45,566 bases of DNA, taken from the NCBI GenBank assembly GCA_900546355.1, contig URCM01000013.1, positions 1-45,566 of the forward strand. Reading direction: 5' to 3'. Made by a program: the position numbers and the translations under genes. The notes under the pieces were generated by a model. It did no database searches. It saw only the letters and a program-made list of their open reading frames with translations, and was not told the DNA's origin. Of the stretch, positions 24,787-34,550 are shown in pieces (positions within the stretch are counted from its first letter, which is position 1; every line of letters starts with the position of its first letter). Origin of the DNA: an uncultured Bacteroides sp. GTDB lineage: Bacteria > Bacteroidota > Bacteroidia > Bacteroidales > Bacteroidaceae.

Positions 24787-27069
24787 ATGAAACAGATTTT
24801 ATCATTTATCATTATATGCTGTATGACCGCTACCCTGTCTGCCCAAGAAAAGAAAGCATTTACCCTGAACGATGTGATTCCGGGTGGCACCAACTACTTT
24901 AACCTGACCCCAAAAACAATGCCGGGCTTGCAATGGTGGGAAGACGTATGCGTGCGTGCAGATGTGGAGGAAATCAAGCGTATCAATAACCGCACGGGAG
25001 AAGAAAGGGTCATCGTGACCTTGGAAGAAGTGAACGAGGCATTGCAGAACGGAGAGAAACCGTATGAACTTTCTCTTCCTATCAAACCGCTTCACACCTT
25101 GCAAGGAGCTTCCCTGCCTTGGGGAAACCGGAACATCGTGATGTTCCCGAGCTATGTAGGGAATGAAGAGAAGAGCGAAATGTATGTCTTCTTTTACGAC
25201 TTTGTCCAGAAGAAGCTGGACAATATGTTCCGCATCCAAGAAGCAAACGCCACAAACTTTGACTTCTGTAGAGAGAACGGCTATCTTGCTTATACGGCGG
25301 GCGACCATTTGTATATCGCCAACCAGGGAGACTTCACGACTGCGGTAAGCCCGCACATAACGGGTGAAAAAGAAACAGACAACGACATTGTCTATGGTCA
25401 AGCGGTTCACCGCAACGAGTTCGGCATCATGAAAGGCACATTCTGGAGTCCGAAAGGAACGTATCTGGCTTTTTACCGGATGGACCAAAGCATGGTGACT
25501 GATTATCCGCAGGTGAACACTACCACCCGCATCGCAACCCTCGTGCCCGACAAATATCCTATGGCAGGCATGACCAGCCACAAAGTGACCATCGGCATCT
25601 ATCATGTAAAGACCGGAAAAACCATCTACCTGCAGGCAGGTGACCCTACCGACCGTTACTTCACCAACATCAGCTGGTCGCCCGATGAGAAAAACATCTA
25701 CGTCATCGAACTGAACCGTGACCAGAACCATGCGCAATTGGTTCAATACGACGCTGCTACGGGCGAGAAGAAAGGCGTGCTGTACGAAGAGAAACATGCC
25801 CGTTATGTAGAGCCGCAACATCCGTTGGCTTTCCTGCCCTGGGATGAAACCAAGTTCATCTACTGGAGCCAGCGCGACGGATACCATCACCTTTATTTAA
25901 TGGATACCCAAAAGCCTCAGGCAGGCGAATGGAAAACCGGAAAGGATGCAGAAGACACCTATTGTGAATACCTGCAGACCACCCCGCTCACCCAAGGCGA
26001 CTGGCTGGTGCAGGAAATCTTGGGATTCAACAAGAAGATGAAGAGTGTCATCATCGGAAGCACGGAAATCTCTCCGCTCCAGACCAATATCTTCAGCCTT
26101 GACGTAAAGACCGGCAAACGCACCTTATTAGGAAAGCAGGACGGAATGCACCGTGCGCAACTCTCGGAAAACGGAACATTCCTGATAGACAACTTCACTT
26201 CGAACGATGTTCCACGTGAAATCAGCATCCTGCCTACCGATGGAAAGAAAGGCAAGACGCTGTTTACCGCTACCGACCCGATGAAGGAACAATACAACCT
26301 TCCGGAAATCAGCATCGGCACCATCAAAGCCGCCGATGGGAAAACCGATTTGTATTACCGCCTGATTAAGCCCGTCAATTTTGACCCGAACAAGAAATAC
26401 CCTGCCATTATCTACGTATATGGCGGGCCGCACGCACAAATGATACATAACACCCGCTTCTATGATGCACGCGGATGGGACCTGTATATGGCACAACAAG
26501 GATACGTGATGCTCACGGTAGACAACCGGGGAAGTGACAACCGGGGCATTCGGTTCGAGAACTGCACCTTCCGCCAACTGGGAGCGGAAGAAGCCAAAGA
26601 CCAGGCAGAAGGAGTCAAGTTCCTCCAATCGCTTCCGTATGTAGATGCAGAGAAGATAGGCGTACACGGCTGGAGTTTCGGTGGCTATATGACCACCAAT
26701 CTGATGCTGACCTATCCCGACCTATTCAAGGTGGGTGTGGCTGGAGGTCCGGTCATCGACTGGAAATACTATGAAGTGATGTATGGCGAACGTTACATGG
26801 ACACACCGCAGACCAATCCTGAAGGATACCAGAACCGGGATTTGAAACGCAGGGCAGGTAATCTGAAAGGACGTCTGGAAATCATTATCGGAGGTATGGA
26901 TCCCACATGCGTTCCCCAACATACAATAACTTTCCTGCGTGCATGCATCGATGCCGGAACACATCCAGACCTCTTCATCTATCCCGAAGACGGGCATAAT
27001 ATGGTGGGACATGACCGCGTTCACCTTCATGAACACATCACACGCTATTTCTTGGATCATTTAAAATAA
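24787..27069 (+). CDS. DPP-IV-like S9 family peptidase
   Basis: This 760-residue exported serine peptidase has a signal peptide ([20 protein letters not shown]), an eight-bladed-type beta-propeller over about residues 60-500 and an alpha/beta hydrolase domain. The catalytic triad is Ser630 (GWSFGGYM), Asp705 (GGMDPT) and His737 (EDGHNMVG). Dipeptidyl peptidases of this family remove X-Pro or X-Ala dipeptides from N-termini. The frame is open further upstream to 24532, but that part overlaps the previous gene; the signal peptide at 24787 fixes the start. It lies 19 bp after the methyltransferase gene and 7 bp before purD. Confidence 0.93.
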   Translation: MKQILSFIIICCMTATLSAQEKKAFTLNDVIPGGTNYFNLTPKTMPGLQWWEDVCVRADVEEIKRINNRTGEERVIVTLEEVNEALQNGEKPYELSLPIKPLHTLQGASLPWGNRNIVMFPSYVGNEEKSEMYVFFYDFVQKKLDNMFRIQEANATNFDFCRENGYLAYTAGDHLYIANQGDFTTAVSPHITGEKETDNDIVYGQAVHRNEFGIMKGTFWSPKGTYLAFYRMDQSMVTDYPQVNTTTRIATLVPDKYPMAGMTSHKVTIGIYHVKTGKTIYLQAGDPTDRYFTNISWSPDEKNIYVIELNRDQNHAQLVQYDAATGEKKGVLYEEKHARYVEPQHPLAFLPWDETKFIYWSQRDGYHHLYLMDTQKPQAGEWKTGKDAEDTYCEYLQTTPLTQGDWLVQEILGFNKKMKSVIIGSTEISPLQTNIFSLDVKTGKRTLLGKQDGMHRAQLSENGTFLIDNFTSNDVPREISILPTDGKKGKTLFTATDPMKEQYNLPEISIGTIKAADGKTDLYYRLIKPVNFDPNKKYPAIIYVYGGPHAQMIHNTRFYDARGWDLYMAQQGYVMLTVDNRGSDNRGIRFENCTFRQLGAEEAKDQAEGVKFLQSLPYVDAEKIGVHGWSFGGYMTTNLMLTYPDLFKVGVAGGPVIDWKYYEVMYGERYMDTPQTNPEGYQNRDLKRRAGNLKGRLEIIIGGMDPTCVPQHTITFLRACIDAGTHPDLFIYPEDGHNMVGHDRVHLHEHITRYFLDHLK

Positions 27070-27076
27070 AAAAGAT

Positions 27077-28351
27077 ATGAAACTATTGTTATTAGGTTCG
27101 GGCGGACGCGAACATGCATTGGCATGGAAAATCGCACAAAGTCCGAAAATAGAAAAACTGTACATTGCTCCGGGCAATGCCGGAACACAGGAAGTGGGTG
27201 AAAACGTAGCCATCAAAGCCGATGACTTCGAAGCTATCAAACGTTTCGTTCTTGAAAACGGCATCGACATGCTGGTAGTGGGTCCTGAAGACCCGCTGGT
27301 GAAAGGCGTTTACGACTTCTTCCGCGATGATGAAACGTTGAAAAACATTCCGGTCATCGGACCATCGAAAGCCGGTGCCACCCTGGAAGGAAGCAAAGAG
27401 TTCGCCAAAGGATTCATGCAACGTCACGGCATCCCTACGGCTGGTTATAAAAGCATTACGGCAGACAATCTGGAAGAAGGCTTGGCTTTTCTCGAAACCT
27501 TACAGGCCCCTTACGTGTTGAAGGCCGACGGATTGTGCGCCGGAAAAGGAGTGCTCATCCTCCCTACCCTGGAAGAAGCGAAGAAAGAACTGAAGGAAAT
27601 GTTGGAAGGTATGTTCGGAAACGCCTCGGCAACTGTAGTTATCGAAGAGTTCCTGAGCGGCATCGAATGCTCAGTCTTCGTACTGACCGATGGGAAGAAC
27701 TACAAAATCCTGCCCGAAGCCAAAGATTACAAGCGCATCGGCGAAGGCGATAAAGGATTGAACACCGGCGGTATGGGTTCGGTATCTCCCGTTCCGTTTG
27801 CCGATAAAGAATGGATGCAGAAGGTAGAAGACCGCATCATCCGTCCCACGGTAGAAGGACTGGCGGAAGAAGGATTGGACTACAAAGGATTCATCTTCTT
27901 CGGGCTTATCAACGTGAAAGGCGACCCGATGGTCATCGAATACAACGTGCGCATGGGTGACCCCGAGACCGAAAGTGTCATGCTCCGCATCAAGAGCGAC
28001 TTGGTAGACCTCTTCGAAGGAGTGGCCAACGGCAATCTGGATGAAAAGACGTTAGAAATTGACCCCCGTTCGGCTGTATGCGTGATGCTTGTATCCGGCG
28101 GCTATCCCGAAGCTTACGAAAAGGGATTCCCCATCAGCGGCATTGAAGACGCCAAGGCAGGCGGAAGCATCGTGTTCCATGCCGGCACGGCAATGAAAGA
28201 CGGACAAGTAGTTACCTCCGGCGGACGTGTTATCGCCGTCAGCTCGTATGGAAGCAATAAAGAAGAAGCCTTGAAGCAATCGTTCACCAATGCCGGAAAG
28301 ATTCATTTCGAGAAGAAATATTTCCGTTCCGACATCGGATTCGACTTATAA
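27077..28351 (+). CDS. purD: Phosphoribosylamine-glycine ligase
   Basis: This 424-residue GAR synthetase performs the second step of purine synthesis, joining glycine to 5-phosphoribosylamine with ATP. It has the N-terminal [17 protein letters not shown] motif, the ATP-grasp domain ([14 protein letters not shown], then [13 protein letters not shown]) and the family signature [13 protein letters not shown] and [12 protein letters not shown]. Length matches E. coli PurD (about 429). It is a cytoplasmic housekeeping enzyme, 7 bp after the peptidase and 3 bp before a membrane protein gene. Confidence 0.97.
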   Translation: MKLLLLGSGGREHALAWKIAQSPKIEKLYIAPGNAGTQEVGENVAIKADDFEAIKRFVLENGIDMLVVGPEDPLVKGVYDFFRDDETLKNIPVIGPSKAGATLEGSKEFAKGFMQRHGIPTAGYKSITADNLEEGLAFLETLQAPYVLKADGLCAGKGVLILPTLEEAKKELKEMLEGMFGNASATVVIEEFLSGIECSVFVLTDGKNYKILPEAKDYKRIGEGDKGLNTGGMGSVSPVPFADKEWMQKVEDRIIRPTVEGLAEEGLDYKGFIFFGLINVKGDPMVIEYNVRMGDPETESVMLRIKSDLVDLFEGVANGNLDEKTLEIDPRSAVCVMLVSGGYPEAYEKGFPISGIEDAKAGGSIVFHAGTAMKDGQVVTSGGRVIAVSSYGSNKEEALKQSFTNAGKIHFEKKYFRSDIGFDL

Positions 28352-28354
28352 ATT

Positions 28355-29296
28355 ATGTTGTCCGCACGAAACAGATTCCAATATCAAGTAGCCACAGGGA
28401 GGCTTACCCTTCCTGTGGCTGTTATTCTCACGCTGGCTGCTTGGGCATTTTCTTCGGTTCACGACTGGCTCAATATCGGCTCACTGTTGGCATTCGGAGT
28501 TGCCGCTTACCTGCTCCTTGAGACAGAAACCAAATTTGCCTTGATACGTACACGTACTACCCTTCCTGCGGCTTCCTTTCTCCTGCTCTATGCAGCTACC
28601 CCGTTTTTACATGAAGCTTTTATTGGCTGTATCCTGCCTGTCTTGTTCATCGGTATGCTGCTGAACCTCTTCCGGAGTTACGAATCTTATTACGCGCCGG
28701 GCAATTTGTTTCAAAGCTTCCTGCTCTTAAGTTTAGGCAGCTTCCTTCTTCCGCCTTTGGCGTGGATAGCACCTTTATTATATATACACGCCATCAGCCT
28801 GCGCTCGCTCAATACACGCAGTTTCTGTGCCGGCATTATGGGATTCACGTTACCCTACTGGTTACTGTCCGGCTATTTTATATGGACCGACAATCCGACC
28901 GGCATCTATCCCTATCTGACACGTCTGATAAAGTTTCAACCGATTGACTACAGCCCGCTTACCCTTACTCATTACATTGCGTGGGGCATCACATTGCTGT
29001 TCTCCATCGTTTTCAGCTTGCTTTATCTCCAGTCGGCGTATAAAGATAAAGTACAAACCCGTATCCTGCTGCGCATCTTTACCTGGATGGGGCTTTGGCT
29101 TCATATTTTGACAGCACTGCAACCTTGCTATTTCAACGAACTGTTTTCGCTGACGCTTATCCCCGCCGCCATGATGAGCGCACATTACTTTGCATTGACG
29201 TTCAACCGTTTGTCACATATCTTGTTCAATGCCACACTGCTGCTGTTGACTTTCTATTGTTTATTCAACTTATGGATGCATTTCTTCAACTTCTGA
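28355..29296 (+). CDS. Conserved polytopic membrane protein, unknown function
   Basis: This 313-residue protein has roughly eight to ten hydrophobic helices (AVILTLAAWAF, LLAFGVAAYLLL, IGCILPVLFIGMLLNLF and others) with short polar loops. I see no catalytic or transport motif. It starts 3 bp after purD and its end overlaps the next gene by 25 bp, so it is translated as part of the operon. Similar hypothetical proteins sit beside purD in Bacteroidales as far as I recall, but I cannot assign a function. Confidence 0.75.
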   Translation: MLSARNRFQYQVATGRLTLPVAVILTLAAWAFSSVHDWLNIGSLLAFGVAAYLLLETETKFALIRTRTTLPAASFLLLYAATPFLHEAFIGCILPVLFIGMLLNLFRSYESYYAPGNLFQSFLLLSLGSFLLPPLAWIAPLLYIHAISLRSLNTRSFCAGIMGFTLPYWLLSGYFIWTDNPTGIYPYLTRLIKFQPIDYSPLTLTHYIAWGITLLFSIVFSLLYLQSAYKDKVQTRILLRIFTWMGLWLHILTALQPCYFNELFSLTLIPAAMMSAHYFALTFNRLSHILFNATLLLLTFYCLFNLWMHFFNF

Positions 29297-29733
29297 CCGA
29301 ATGGGGGTACATAGGGATGTTCATTTCCGCCTTTTTAGCGGGAACGATCTTGCCCTTTTCCTCCGAAGCCATACTGTTGGCTTGCGTAGGATTAGGACTA
29401 GACCCCGTATGGTCTACAGTTTCCACCACAGCTGGCAATGCGCTGGGCGGCATTACCTGTTATTGGATAGGCCATTTAGGCAAAACGGAATGGATAGAGA
29501 AATACCTGAAAGTAGACAAGAAACAAATGGACCGGGCGGAACGCTTCATCCGGGGGCGAGGCTCGTGGATGGCACTGTTCTCGTTCCTGCCCGTCATAGG
29601 CGACGCTATCCTCATTGTATTGGGCTGGATGCGTGCAAACGTATGGATTGTAGCCCTCTCGATGACCCTCGGGAAACTGGCGCGTTACGCCATTCTTGTG
29701 GCGGCTGCGCTGGGGATAATTGAATCGATTTAA
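29272..29733 (+). CDS. DedA/YqaA-like small membrane protein
   Basis: This 153-residue protein fits the YqaA branch of the SNARE-associated/DedA superfamily: a short N-terminal helix, FISAFLAGTILPFSSEAILL with the conserved Glu, GNALGGITCYWIGHLG, and FSFLPVIGDAILIVLGWMR with a conserved Gly-Asp. DedA proteins are thought to move lipids such as undecaprenyl phosphate across the inner membrane. I chose ATG 29272 (MDAFLQLLTEWGY); the frame is open to 29095 inside the previous gene, but the family begins here. The 25-bp overlap suggests translational coupling. Confidence 0.82.
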   Translation: MDAFLQLLTEWGYIGMFISAFLAGTILPFSSEAILLACVGLGLDPVWSTVSTTAGNALGGITCYWIGHLGKTEWIEKYLKVDKKQMDRAERFIRGRGSWMALFSFLPVIGDAILIVLGWMRANVWIVALSMTLGKLARYAILVAAALGIIESI

Positions 29734-29759
29734 CTCCTTAACGACCAATAAACCTTAAA

Positions 29760-30416
29760 ATGAATATCGAACCGACCGCCGACGGAAGCAATACGCTCTT
29801 CGTCCCTGAACTGAATGAACATTACCACTCTATAAAAGGAGCCTTGACCGAATCGGAACACATCTTTATCCGGATGGGACTGGAACATCATCCCTCGCCT
29901 TCACCTCGTGTGTTGGAAATAGGATTCGGGACAGGACTGAATGCTTTCCTTACCTTGCTCTATGCCGACAAGACACAACGCACGGTACATTACACCAGCC
30001 TCGAACGCTATCCTGTAGCTCCCGAACTGATTAGCCATCTCGGCTATCCTGAACGGATTTGCCCCGAACGTGCCGTTGATTTCTATGCCTTGCATCGTGC
30101 CGCATGGGAAGAAGACATTCCTCTTACGCCTTATTTTACGTTACACAAAGTACAAACAGATTTCACCACATACGATTTTCCTGATGCCTATGATGTCATC
30201 TATTTCGATGCTTTTGCACCCGAAAAACAACCGGAAATGTGGACACAAGACCTCTTCGCCCGCCTCTACCACAGCCTTCGCCCTGGAGGTATCCTCACCA
30301 CTTATTGCGCCAAAGGCGCGGTGCGCCGCACCCTTCAAGCCGTAGGATTCACCGTAGAACGCCTTCCTGGTCCACCCGAAGGCAAGCGCGAAATACTCCG
30401 GGCAAGCAAGCCTTGA
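29760..30416 (+). CDS. mnmD: tRNA (mnm5s2U34)-methyltransferase MnmD
   Basis: This 218-residue SAM-dependent methyltransferase contains the MnmD features SIKGALTESEHIF, the SAM site LEIGFGTGLNAFLT, YTSLERYPV, and YFDAFAPEKQPEMW. It completes the mnm5 modification at wobble uridine 34 in tRNA. It lacks the FAD domain found in the MnmC fusion, which is usual for Bacteroidetes. It closes the + strand operon and is followed by a strong hairpin at 30426-30487. Confidence 0.92.
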   Translation: MNIEPTADGSNTLFVPELNEHYHSIKGALTESEHIFIRMGLEHHPSPSPRVLEIGFGTGLNAFLTLLYADKTQRTVHYTSLERYPVAPELISHLGYPERICPERAVDFYALHRAAWEEDIPLTPYFTLHKVQTDFTTYDFPDAYDVIYFDAFAPEKQPEMWTQDLFARLYHSLRPGGILTTYCAKGAVRRTLQAVGFTVERLPGPPEGKREILRASKP

Positions 30417-30425
30417 TAATAAAAG

Positions 30426-30487
30426 AGCGACACAAAGACGCTGTACTGCTCATTCCTGTTGAAATACAGAAGCGTCTCTGTGTCGCT
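30426..30487. terminator. Bidirectional hairpin between mnmD and dsbD-like gene
   Basis: AGCGACACAAAGACGC (30426-30441) pairs with GCGTCTCTGTGTCGCT (30472-30487), 16 bp with one G-U, plus inner TGTA/TACA pairing. It is followed by GTTTTC on one side and preceded by AAAAG on the other. It sits between convergent genes and probably ends transcription from both. Confidence 0.8.
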
Positions 30488-30525
30488 GTTTTCAAATGCT
30501 CTATTCCCGAGAGTGTTTTCTTTTC

Positions 30526-32535
30526 TTATTTCTTATAATTCTTCAGACCAGTCTGAAGGAAGTCTACGTATTTGGCTACATCTTCATCGTAAGAATACGA
30601 CTTGTTCAACGGATTTCCTTCGTTATCCAACAATACATAGAACGGCTGGGCATTGGCTCCGAATTTAGAACGTTGCAAGTAGCTCCACTTGTCACCTACG
30701 GTACGAAGCGTACGCTCCTTGCCATTTTCCATAATCTTGATAGGTTCGGGCAATTTCGCCTTTTCGTCTACATAAAGCGTGATAAGTACATAATCGTCTG
30801 TCAACATCTTGCTCACTTTCGAATCAGTCCATACCGACAATTCCATCTTACGGCAGTTCACACATCCGTATCCTGTGAAGTCTATCATCACCGGCTTGCC
30901 TTGCTGACGGGCATATTCCATACCGGCATCATAGTCTTGGAATTTAGCGTGTACTTCGTTCTTATACAAGTTAAAGTCTTGCGTCTGCATTGGAGGAGCG
31001 AATGCGCTGACCGCCTTCAAAGGCGCACCCCATAAACCAGGCACCATATAAACGGCAAAGGCAAGCGAAAGCAAAGCAAGGAAGAAACGTCCTACACCTA
31101 CCTTATTCGAGTCATCATCGTGCGGGAACTTGATTTTGCCCAACAGGTAAAAGCCCAGCAAAGCAAAAATAACAATCCACAAAGCCAGGAAAGTTTCACG
31201 GTCGAGCAGACGCCAGCCGTACGCCAAATCAGCCACTGAAAGAAACTTGAGGGCAAAAGCCAGTTCGAGGAAGCCCAAAACGACCTTGATGACATTCATC
31301 CAGCCACCCGACTTCGGCATCGACTTAAGCCAAGAAGGGAACATGGCGAAGAGAGTAAACGGCAAAGCAAGTGCAATGGCAAAGCCCAACATACCCAATG
31401 CCGGAGCGATGATACTACCTGTAGTAGACACTTCCACCAACAAGAAACCGATAATCGGTCCGGTACAAGAGAACGATACCAACGACAAGGTAAACGCCAT
31501 CAGGAAAATGCTGAGCAATCCGGTAGTGGCTTCTGCCTTGCTATCGACCGCATTGCTCCACTTCGAAGGCAACGTAATCTCGAACGCGCCAAAGAACGAA
31601 GCGGCGAATACAACCAACATCAAGAAGAAGAAGATGTTGAATATGGCATTGGTAGACAATGCATTGAGTGCACTTGCACCGAATATAAGGGTAATGGCAA
31701 GACCTAATGCCACGTAAATCACGACGATAGACGCACCGTAAGTCCAAGCATCGCGGATGCCTTTCTTTTTATCTTTTGACCGCTTCAGAAAAAAGCTGAC
31801 CGTCATCGGGATGATGGGCCATACGCAGGGAGTGAACAAGGCGAGCAGCCCGCCGATGAATCCGGCAAAGAAAATGTATACCCACGAATGCGTATCCTGC
31901 TGCTGGGTTTCACCGAACTCGGAAAGCTCTTTGACAACCGGTTTCCAATAATCACTTGCCCCTTCCAATTGAGCGGGAGCGGAAACCGTATGGTCTGCAG
32001 CTACTGCAACTGTATCTTCCTTTGTTCCGGCAACCGGAGCCGGAGTTTCCTGTTGCGCAGGAGTTTGAACCGATTGTTGTGCTTTTCCACTAAACGAGAA
32101 TTCAACGGCAGTAGGAGGCAAGCAGTTTTGGTCGTTGCAAGCACCGTATTCCAGATAACCTTTCACTACATAGTCGCCACCCGTAAGCCGTACCTTTTGG
32201 GTAAACCGGGCATTTCCTTCAAAATAACGCACTTGCATAGAGAAGATTGGATCCATATTTTCCACTTCTCCTGCACCGGGAGTAAGTTTGCCGACCAACT
32301 CGGCTCCCTTAATCTCATCTACATTAAATGTAGCGGAAGTCGGTCCTCCGTCTTCCAGTCCTGTAGAATACACGTGCCATCCGGCATCAATCGTACCCGT
32401 AAACACAATTTCGGCTTCGGTAGCCGAAAGTTCTTTCCATTCGGTTTTGAACTGTACCGGATCTTGCATCTGTGCAAACATCGGCAAGCAGAACAAAGCC
32501 ATCAGCAGCCAACAGAGTGTCGCTCTTGTTTTCAT
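30526..32535 (-). CDS. DsbD-type protein-disulfide reductase
   Basis: This 669-residue inner-membrane protein carries reducing power to the periplasm. After the signal peptide comes a DsbD-alpha-like immunoglobulin domain with the pair in ACNDQNC. An eight-helix CcdA/DsbD-beta domain follows with FTPCVWPIIPMT and SCTGPIIGF cysteines. The C-terminal thioredoxin domain has GYGCVNCRKME. Domain order is the same as E. coli DsbD, though the N-terminal domain is more diverged. It is convergent with mnmD and 25 bp downstream of miaB on the same strand. It counterbalances oxidative systems such as the VKOR fusion at 2225 (inference). Confidence 0.9.
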   Translation of the reverse strand: MKTRATLCWLLMALFCLPMFAQMQDPVQFKTEWKELSATEAEIVFTGTIDAGWHVYSTGLEDGGPTSATFNVDEIKGAELVGKLTPGAGEVENMDPIFSMQVRYFEGNARFTQKVRLTGGDYVVKGYLEYGACNDQNCLPPTAVEFSFSGKAQQSVQTPAQQETPAPVAGTKEDTVAVAADHTVSAPAQLEGASDYWKPVVKELSEFGETQQQDTHSWVYIFFAGFIGGLLALFTPCVWPIIPMTVSFFLKRSKDKKKGIRDAWTYGASIVVIYVALGLAITLIFGASALNALSTNAIFNIFFFLMLVVFAASFFGAFEITLPSKWSNAVDSKAEATTGLLSIFLMAFTLSLVSFSCTGPIIGFLLVEVSTTGSIIAPALGMLGFAIALALPFTLFAMFPSWLKSMPKSGGWMNVIKVVLGFLELAFALKFLSVADLAYGWRLLDRETFLALWIVIFALLGFYLLGKIKFPHDDDSNKVGVGRFFLALLSLAFAVYMVPGLWGAPLKAVSAFAPPMQTQDFNLYKNEVHAKFQDYDAGMEYARQQGKPVMIDFTGYGCVNCRKMELSVWTDSKVSKMLTDDYVLITLYVDEKAKLPEPIKIMENGKERTLRTVGDKWSYLQRSKFGANAQPFYVLLDNEGNPLNKSYSYDEDVAKYVDFLQTGLKNYKK

Positions 32536-32560
32536 TGTTTCGTTTTTTATTTATTGATTA

Positions 32561-33931
32561 TTAAAATATTTCTATTCCTTTCAATGTCGCCGAACTTGAT
32601 TCGGTGATGCGCACCTTTACAAAATCGCCGATGCGGTGCGTATCGCGGTCGAACACGACGACTTTATTTTGTTCCGTACGCCCGAAAAGCTGTTCTTTCG
32701 AACGTTTGGAAACACCTTCTACCAATACCTCGAACGTCTTGCCTATATCTTTCGCGTTGCTTTCCGCCGAGAGATGGTTCTGAAGTTCAATCAATTCATT
32801 TAAACGGCGTATTTTGACTTCTTCGGGTACATCATCGGGCAGATGTTTCGAAGCATACGTACCGGGACGTTCGGAATACTTAAACATAAAAGCCGAATCG
32901 TAAGCACATTCGCGCATCAGCGAAAGGCTCAACTGATGGTCTTCTTCCGTCTCCGAATGGAAACCGGAGAAAATATCGGTGCTCAATCCGCAATCAGGAA
33001 TGATACGGCGGATGGCTTCCACGCGCTCCAGATACCATTCGCGGGTGTACTTGCGGTTCATCAGCTTCAAGATGCGTGAACTTCCGCTTTGCACAGGCAA
33101 ATGAATGTGGCGGCATACATTAGGCACTTCGGCAATGACGTGAAGCGTCTCATCACTCATATCTTTGGGATGCGAAGTGGTGAAACGTACCCGCATGCCG
33201 GGCACCGCCTCTGCCACCGTACGGAGCAACACAGGAAATGTCATGACAGTTCCGCCTTGCTCGAAACGGTACGAATTGACATTCTGTCCCAAAAGGGTGA
33301 CTTCCTTGTAACCTTTCGCCTGCAAGTCGCGCACCTCGTTAAGGATACTCGCCACGTCCCTACTCCGTTCCCGTCCGCGGGTGTAAGGCACAATGCAATA
33401 ATGACAGAAGTTATTGCATCCGCGCATGATGGATACATAACCCGACACCCGGTTTCCACAAATGCGTGAAGGAATGACATCGCGATACGTCTCAGTGGTA
33501 GACAATTCCACATTGATGGCTTTCTCGCCCGCCTCCACCGAAGCTATCAGGTCGGGTAATGAAAGGTAAGCGTCCGGTCCCGCCACCAAATCCACATGAT
33601 GGTTTTCAATCAGGTCTTCTTTCACCCGCTCAGCCATACAGCCCAATACACCTACAATCAGTTTTTTACGCTTTTTCTTCAATGAATGAAAGAACTCCAG
33701 CCGATTCAGAATCTTCTGTTCAGCATTGTCACGGATGGAACACGTGTTCATAAACACCGCATCGGCTTCATCCAAGGTGTCGCAAGGCGCATAACCCGCC
33801 ATTTGCATAATGGAAGCCACCACCTCACTGTCTGCCACGTTCATCTGGCATCCGTAAGTTTCGATAAACAACTTCTTTGTTTCTTTTTCGGTCGCGGATT
33901 TAAAGTCCGTTCCCGTCATTTGATTTGTCAT
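32561..33931 (-). CDS. miaB: tRNA-2-methylthio-N6-dimethylallyladenosine synthase
   Basis: This 456-residue radical SAM enzyme adds a methylthio group to i6A37 of tRNA. It has the N-terminal UPF0004 cluster-binding domain (ETYGCQMNVADSE, MNTCSIRDNAEQK, VGVLGCMAERVKE), the radical SAM motif CNNFCHYC, and a C-terminal TRAM domain (VLVEGVSKRSKEQLFGRTEQ). I chose the ATG at 33931 (MTNQMTG); the frame is open to 33985, but those 18 residues are not part of the family. Upstream is a consensus promoter at 34068-34099. Confidence 0.95.
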   Translation of the reverse strand: MTNQMTGTDFKSATEKETKKLFIETYGCQMNVADSEVVASIMQMAGYAPCDTLDEADAVFMNTCSIRDNAEQKILNRLEFFHSLKKKRKKLIVGVLGCMAERVKEDLIENHHVDLVAGPDAYLSLPDLIASVEAGEKAINVELSTTETYRDVIPSRICGNRVSGYVSIMRGCNNFCHYCIVPYTRGRERSRDVASILNEVRDLQAKGYKEVTLLGQNVNSYRFEQGGTVMTFPVLLRTVAEAVPGMRVRFTTSHPKDMSDETLHVIAEVPNVCRHIHLPVQSGSSRILKLMNRKYTREWYLERVEAIRRIIPDCGLSTDIFSGFHSETEEDHQLSLSLMRECAYDSAFMFKYSERPGTYASKHLPDDVPEEVKIRRLNELIELQNHLSAESNAKDIGKTFEVLVEGVSKRSKEQLFGRTEQNKVVVFDRDTHRIGDFVKVRITESSSATLKGIEIF

Positions 33932-34067
33932 ACGATATGTATTTATGGTTATAGACTTGATGCGCTGCATTTCCGGGTGACTCAATCACCTGTTTTTAAG
34001 CGCATATTATTAATTATTAACTAATGCTCTGTATCCATGGTTAAAGAAACCTCCTTAAAATCGGCCG

Positions 34068-34099
34068 CAAAGATAACAATTCTATCCCGTATCGCACAA
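34068..34099 (-). promoter_or_regulatory. miaB promoter
   Basis: Minus strand TTG (34099-34097), a 21-base spacer and TATCTTTG (34075-34068). The predicted 5' UTR to ATG 33931 is about 130 bases, which is long and may hold control features I cannot identify. Confidence 0.65.
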
Positions 34100-34138
34100 T
34101 AAGCAAGGAGTTCTTATGTCTCTTTACAGAAAAATTTG

Positions 34139-34146
34139 TATCTTTG
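34139..34146 (+). promoter_or_regulatory. Promoter -7 box for the small membrane protein operon
   Basis: TATCTTTG matches TAnnTTTG, about 40 bases before ATG 34186. No good -33 TTG is seen. With the miaB promoter it makes a divergent control region. Confidence 0.6.
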
Positions 34147-34185
34147 GGCAATTCCTTTTACACCTTACTATTAATAACAACAGAC

Positions 34186-34527
34186 ATGAGCAACATTCTT
34201 ATCATTCTTATATGTGTCGTGATTATCGCTTACAAGATGATGACACAAAAGCCCAAGGCTAAACAACCCGCACGCCCCAAGCCGGTCATCGGCTTTCCCG
34301 AAACCTCCGTAGAAATAGAAGAAGATGAAACGTCCGTTCCGGAAGAACAACCCCAACTACACAAAGGCCCCATACGCTATACCCAGCAACTGCAAAAACA
34401 GCGGCCTAAGCCCGCTGCTCCTGCCGCCACGATATCCCAACCAGAAAAGAAAACCATCAACCTCCGCCCACGAGACGAAGCGCGGAAGGCTTTCATCTAC
34501 TCGGAGATATTCAAACGAAAATACTAA
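34186..34527 (+). CDS. Small single-pass membrane protein, unknown function
   Basis: This 113-residue protein has an N-terminal transmembrane helix (SNILIILICVVIIAYKMM) and a polar, proline- and charge-rich tail ending in a conserved-looking RPRDEARKAFIYSEIFKRKY. The tail is probably cytoplasmic. I chose ATG 34186 because the longer frame from 34144 runs into the promoter box. It precedes the CoA transferase by 23 bp, so the two may be co-transcribed. I do not recognise a family. Confidence 0.7.
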   Translation: MSNILIILICVVIIAYKMMTQKPKAKQPARPKPVIGFPETSVEIEEDETSVPEEQPQLHKGPIRYTQQLQKQRPKPAAPAATISQPEKKTINLRPRDEARKAFIYSEIFKRKY

Positions 34528-34550
34528 TACAAATTTAATACCCAAATACC

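Noticed and set aside
32561..33931. Radical SAM maturase for the GG peptides
   Set aside because: The only radical SAM enzyme in the window is MiaB, with UPF0004 and TRAM domains; no SPASM-type maturase is present.
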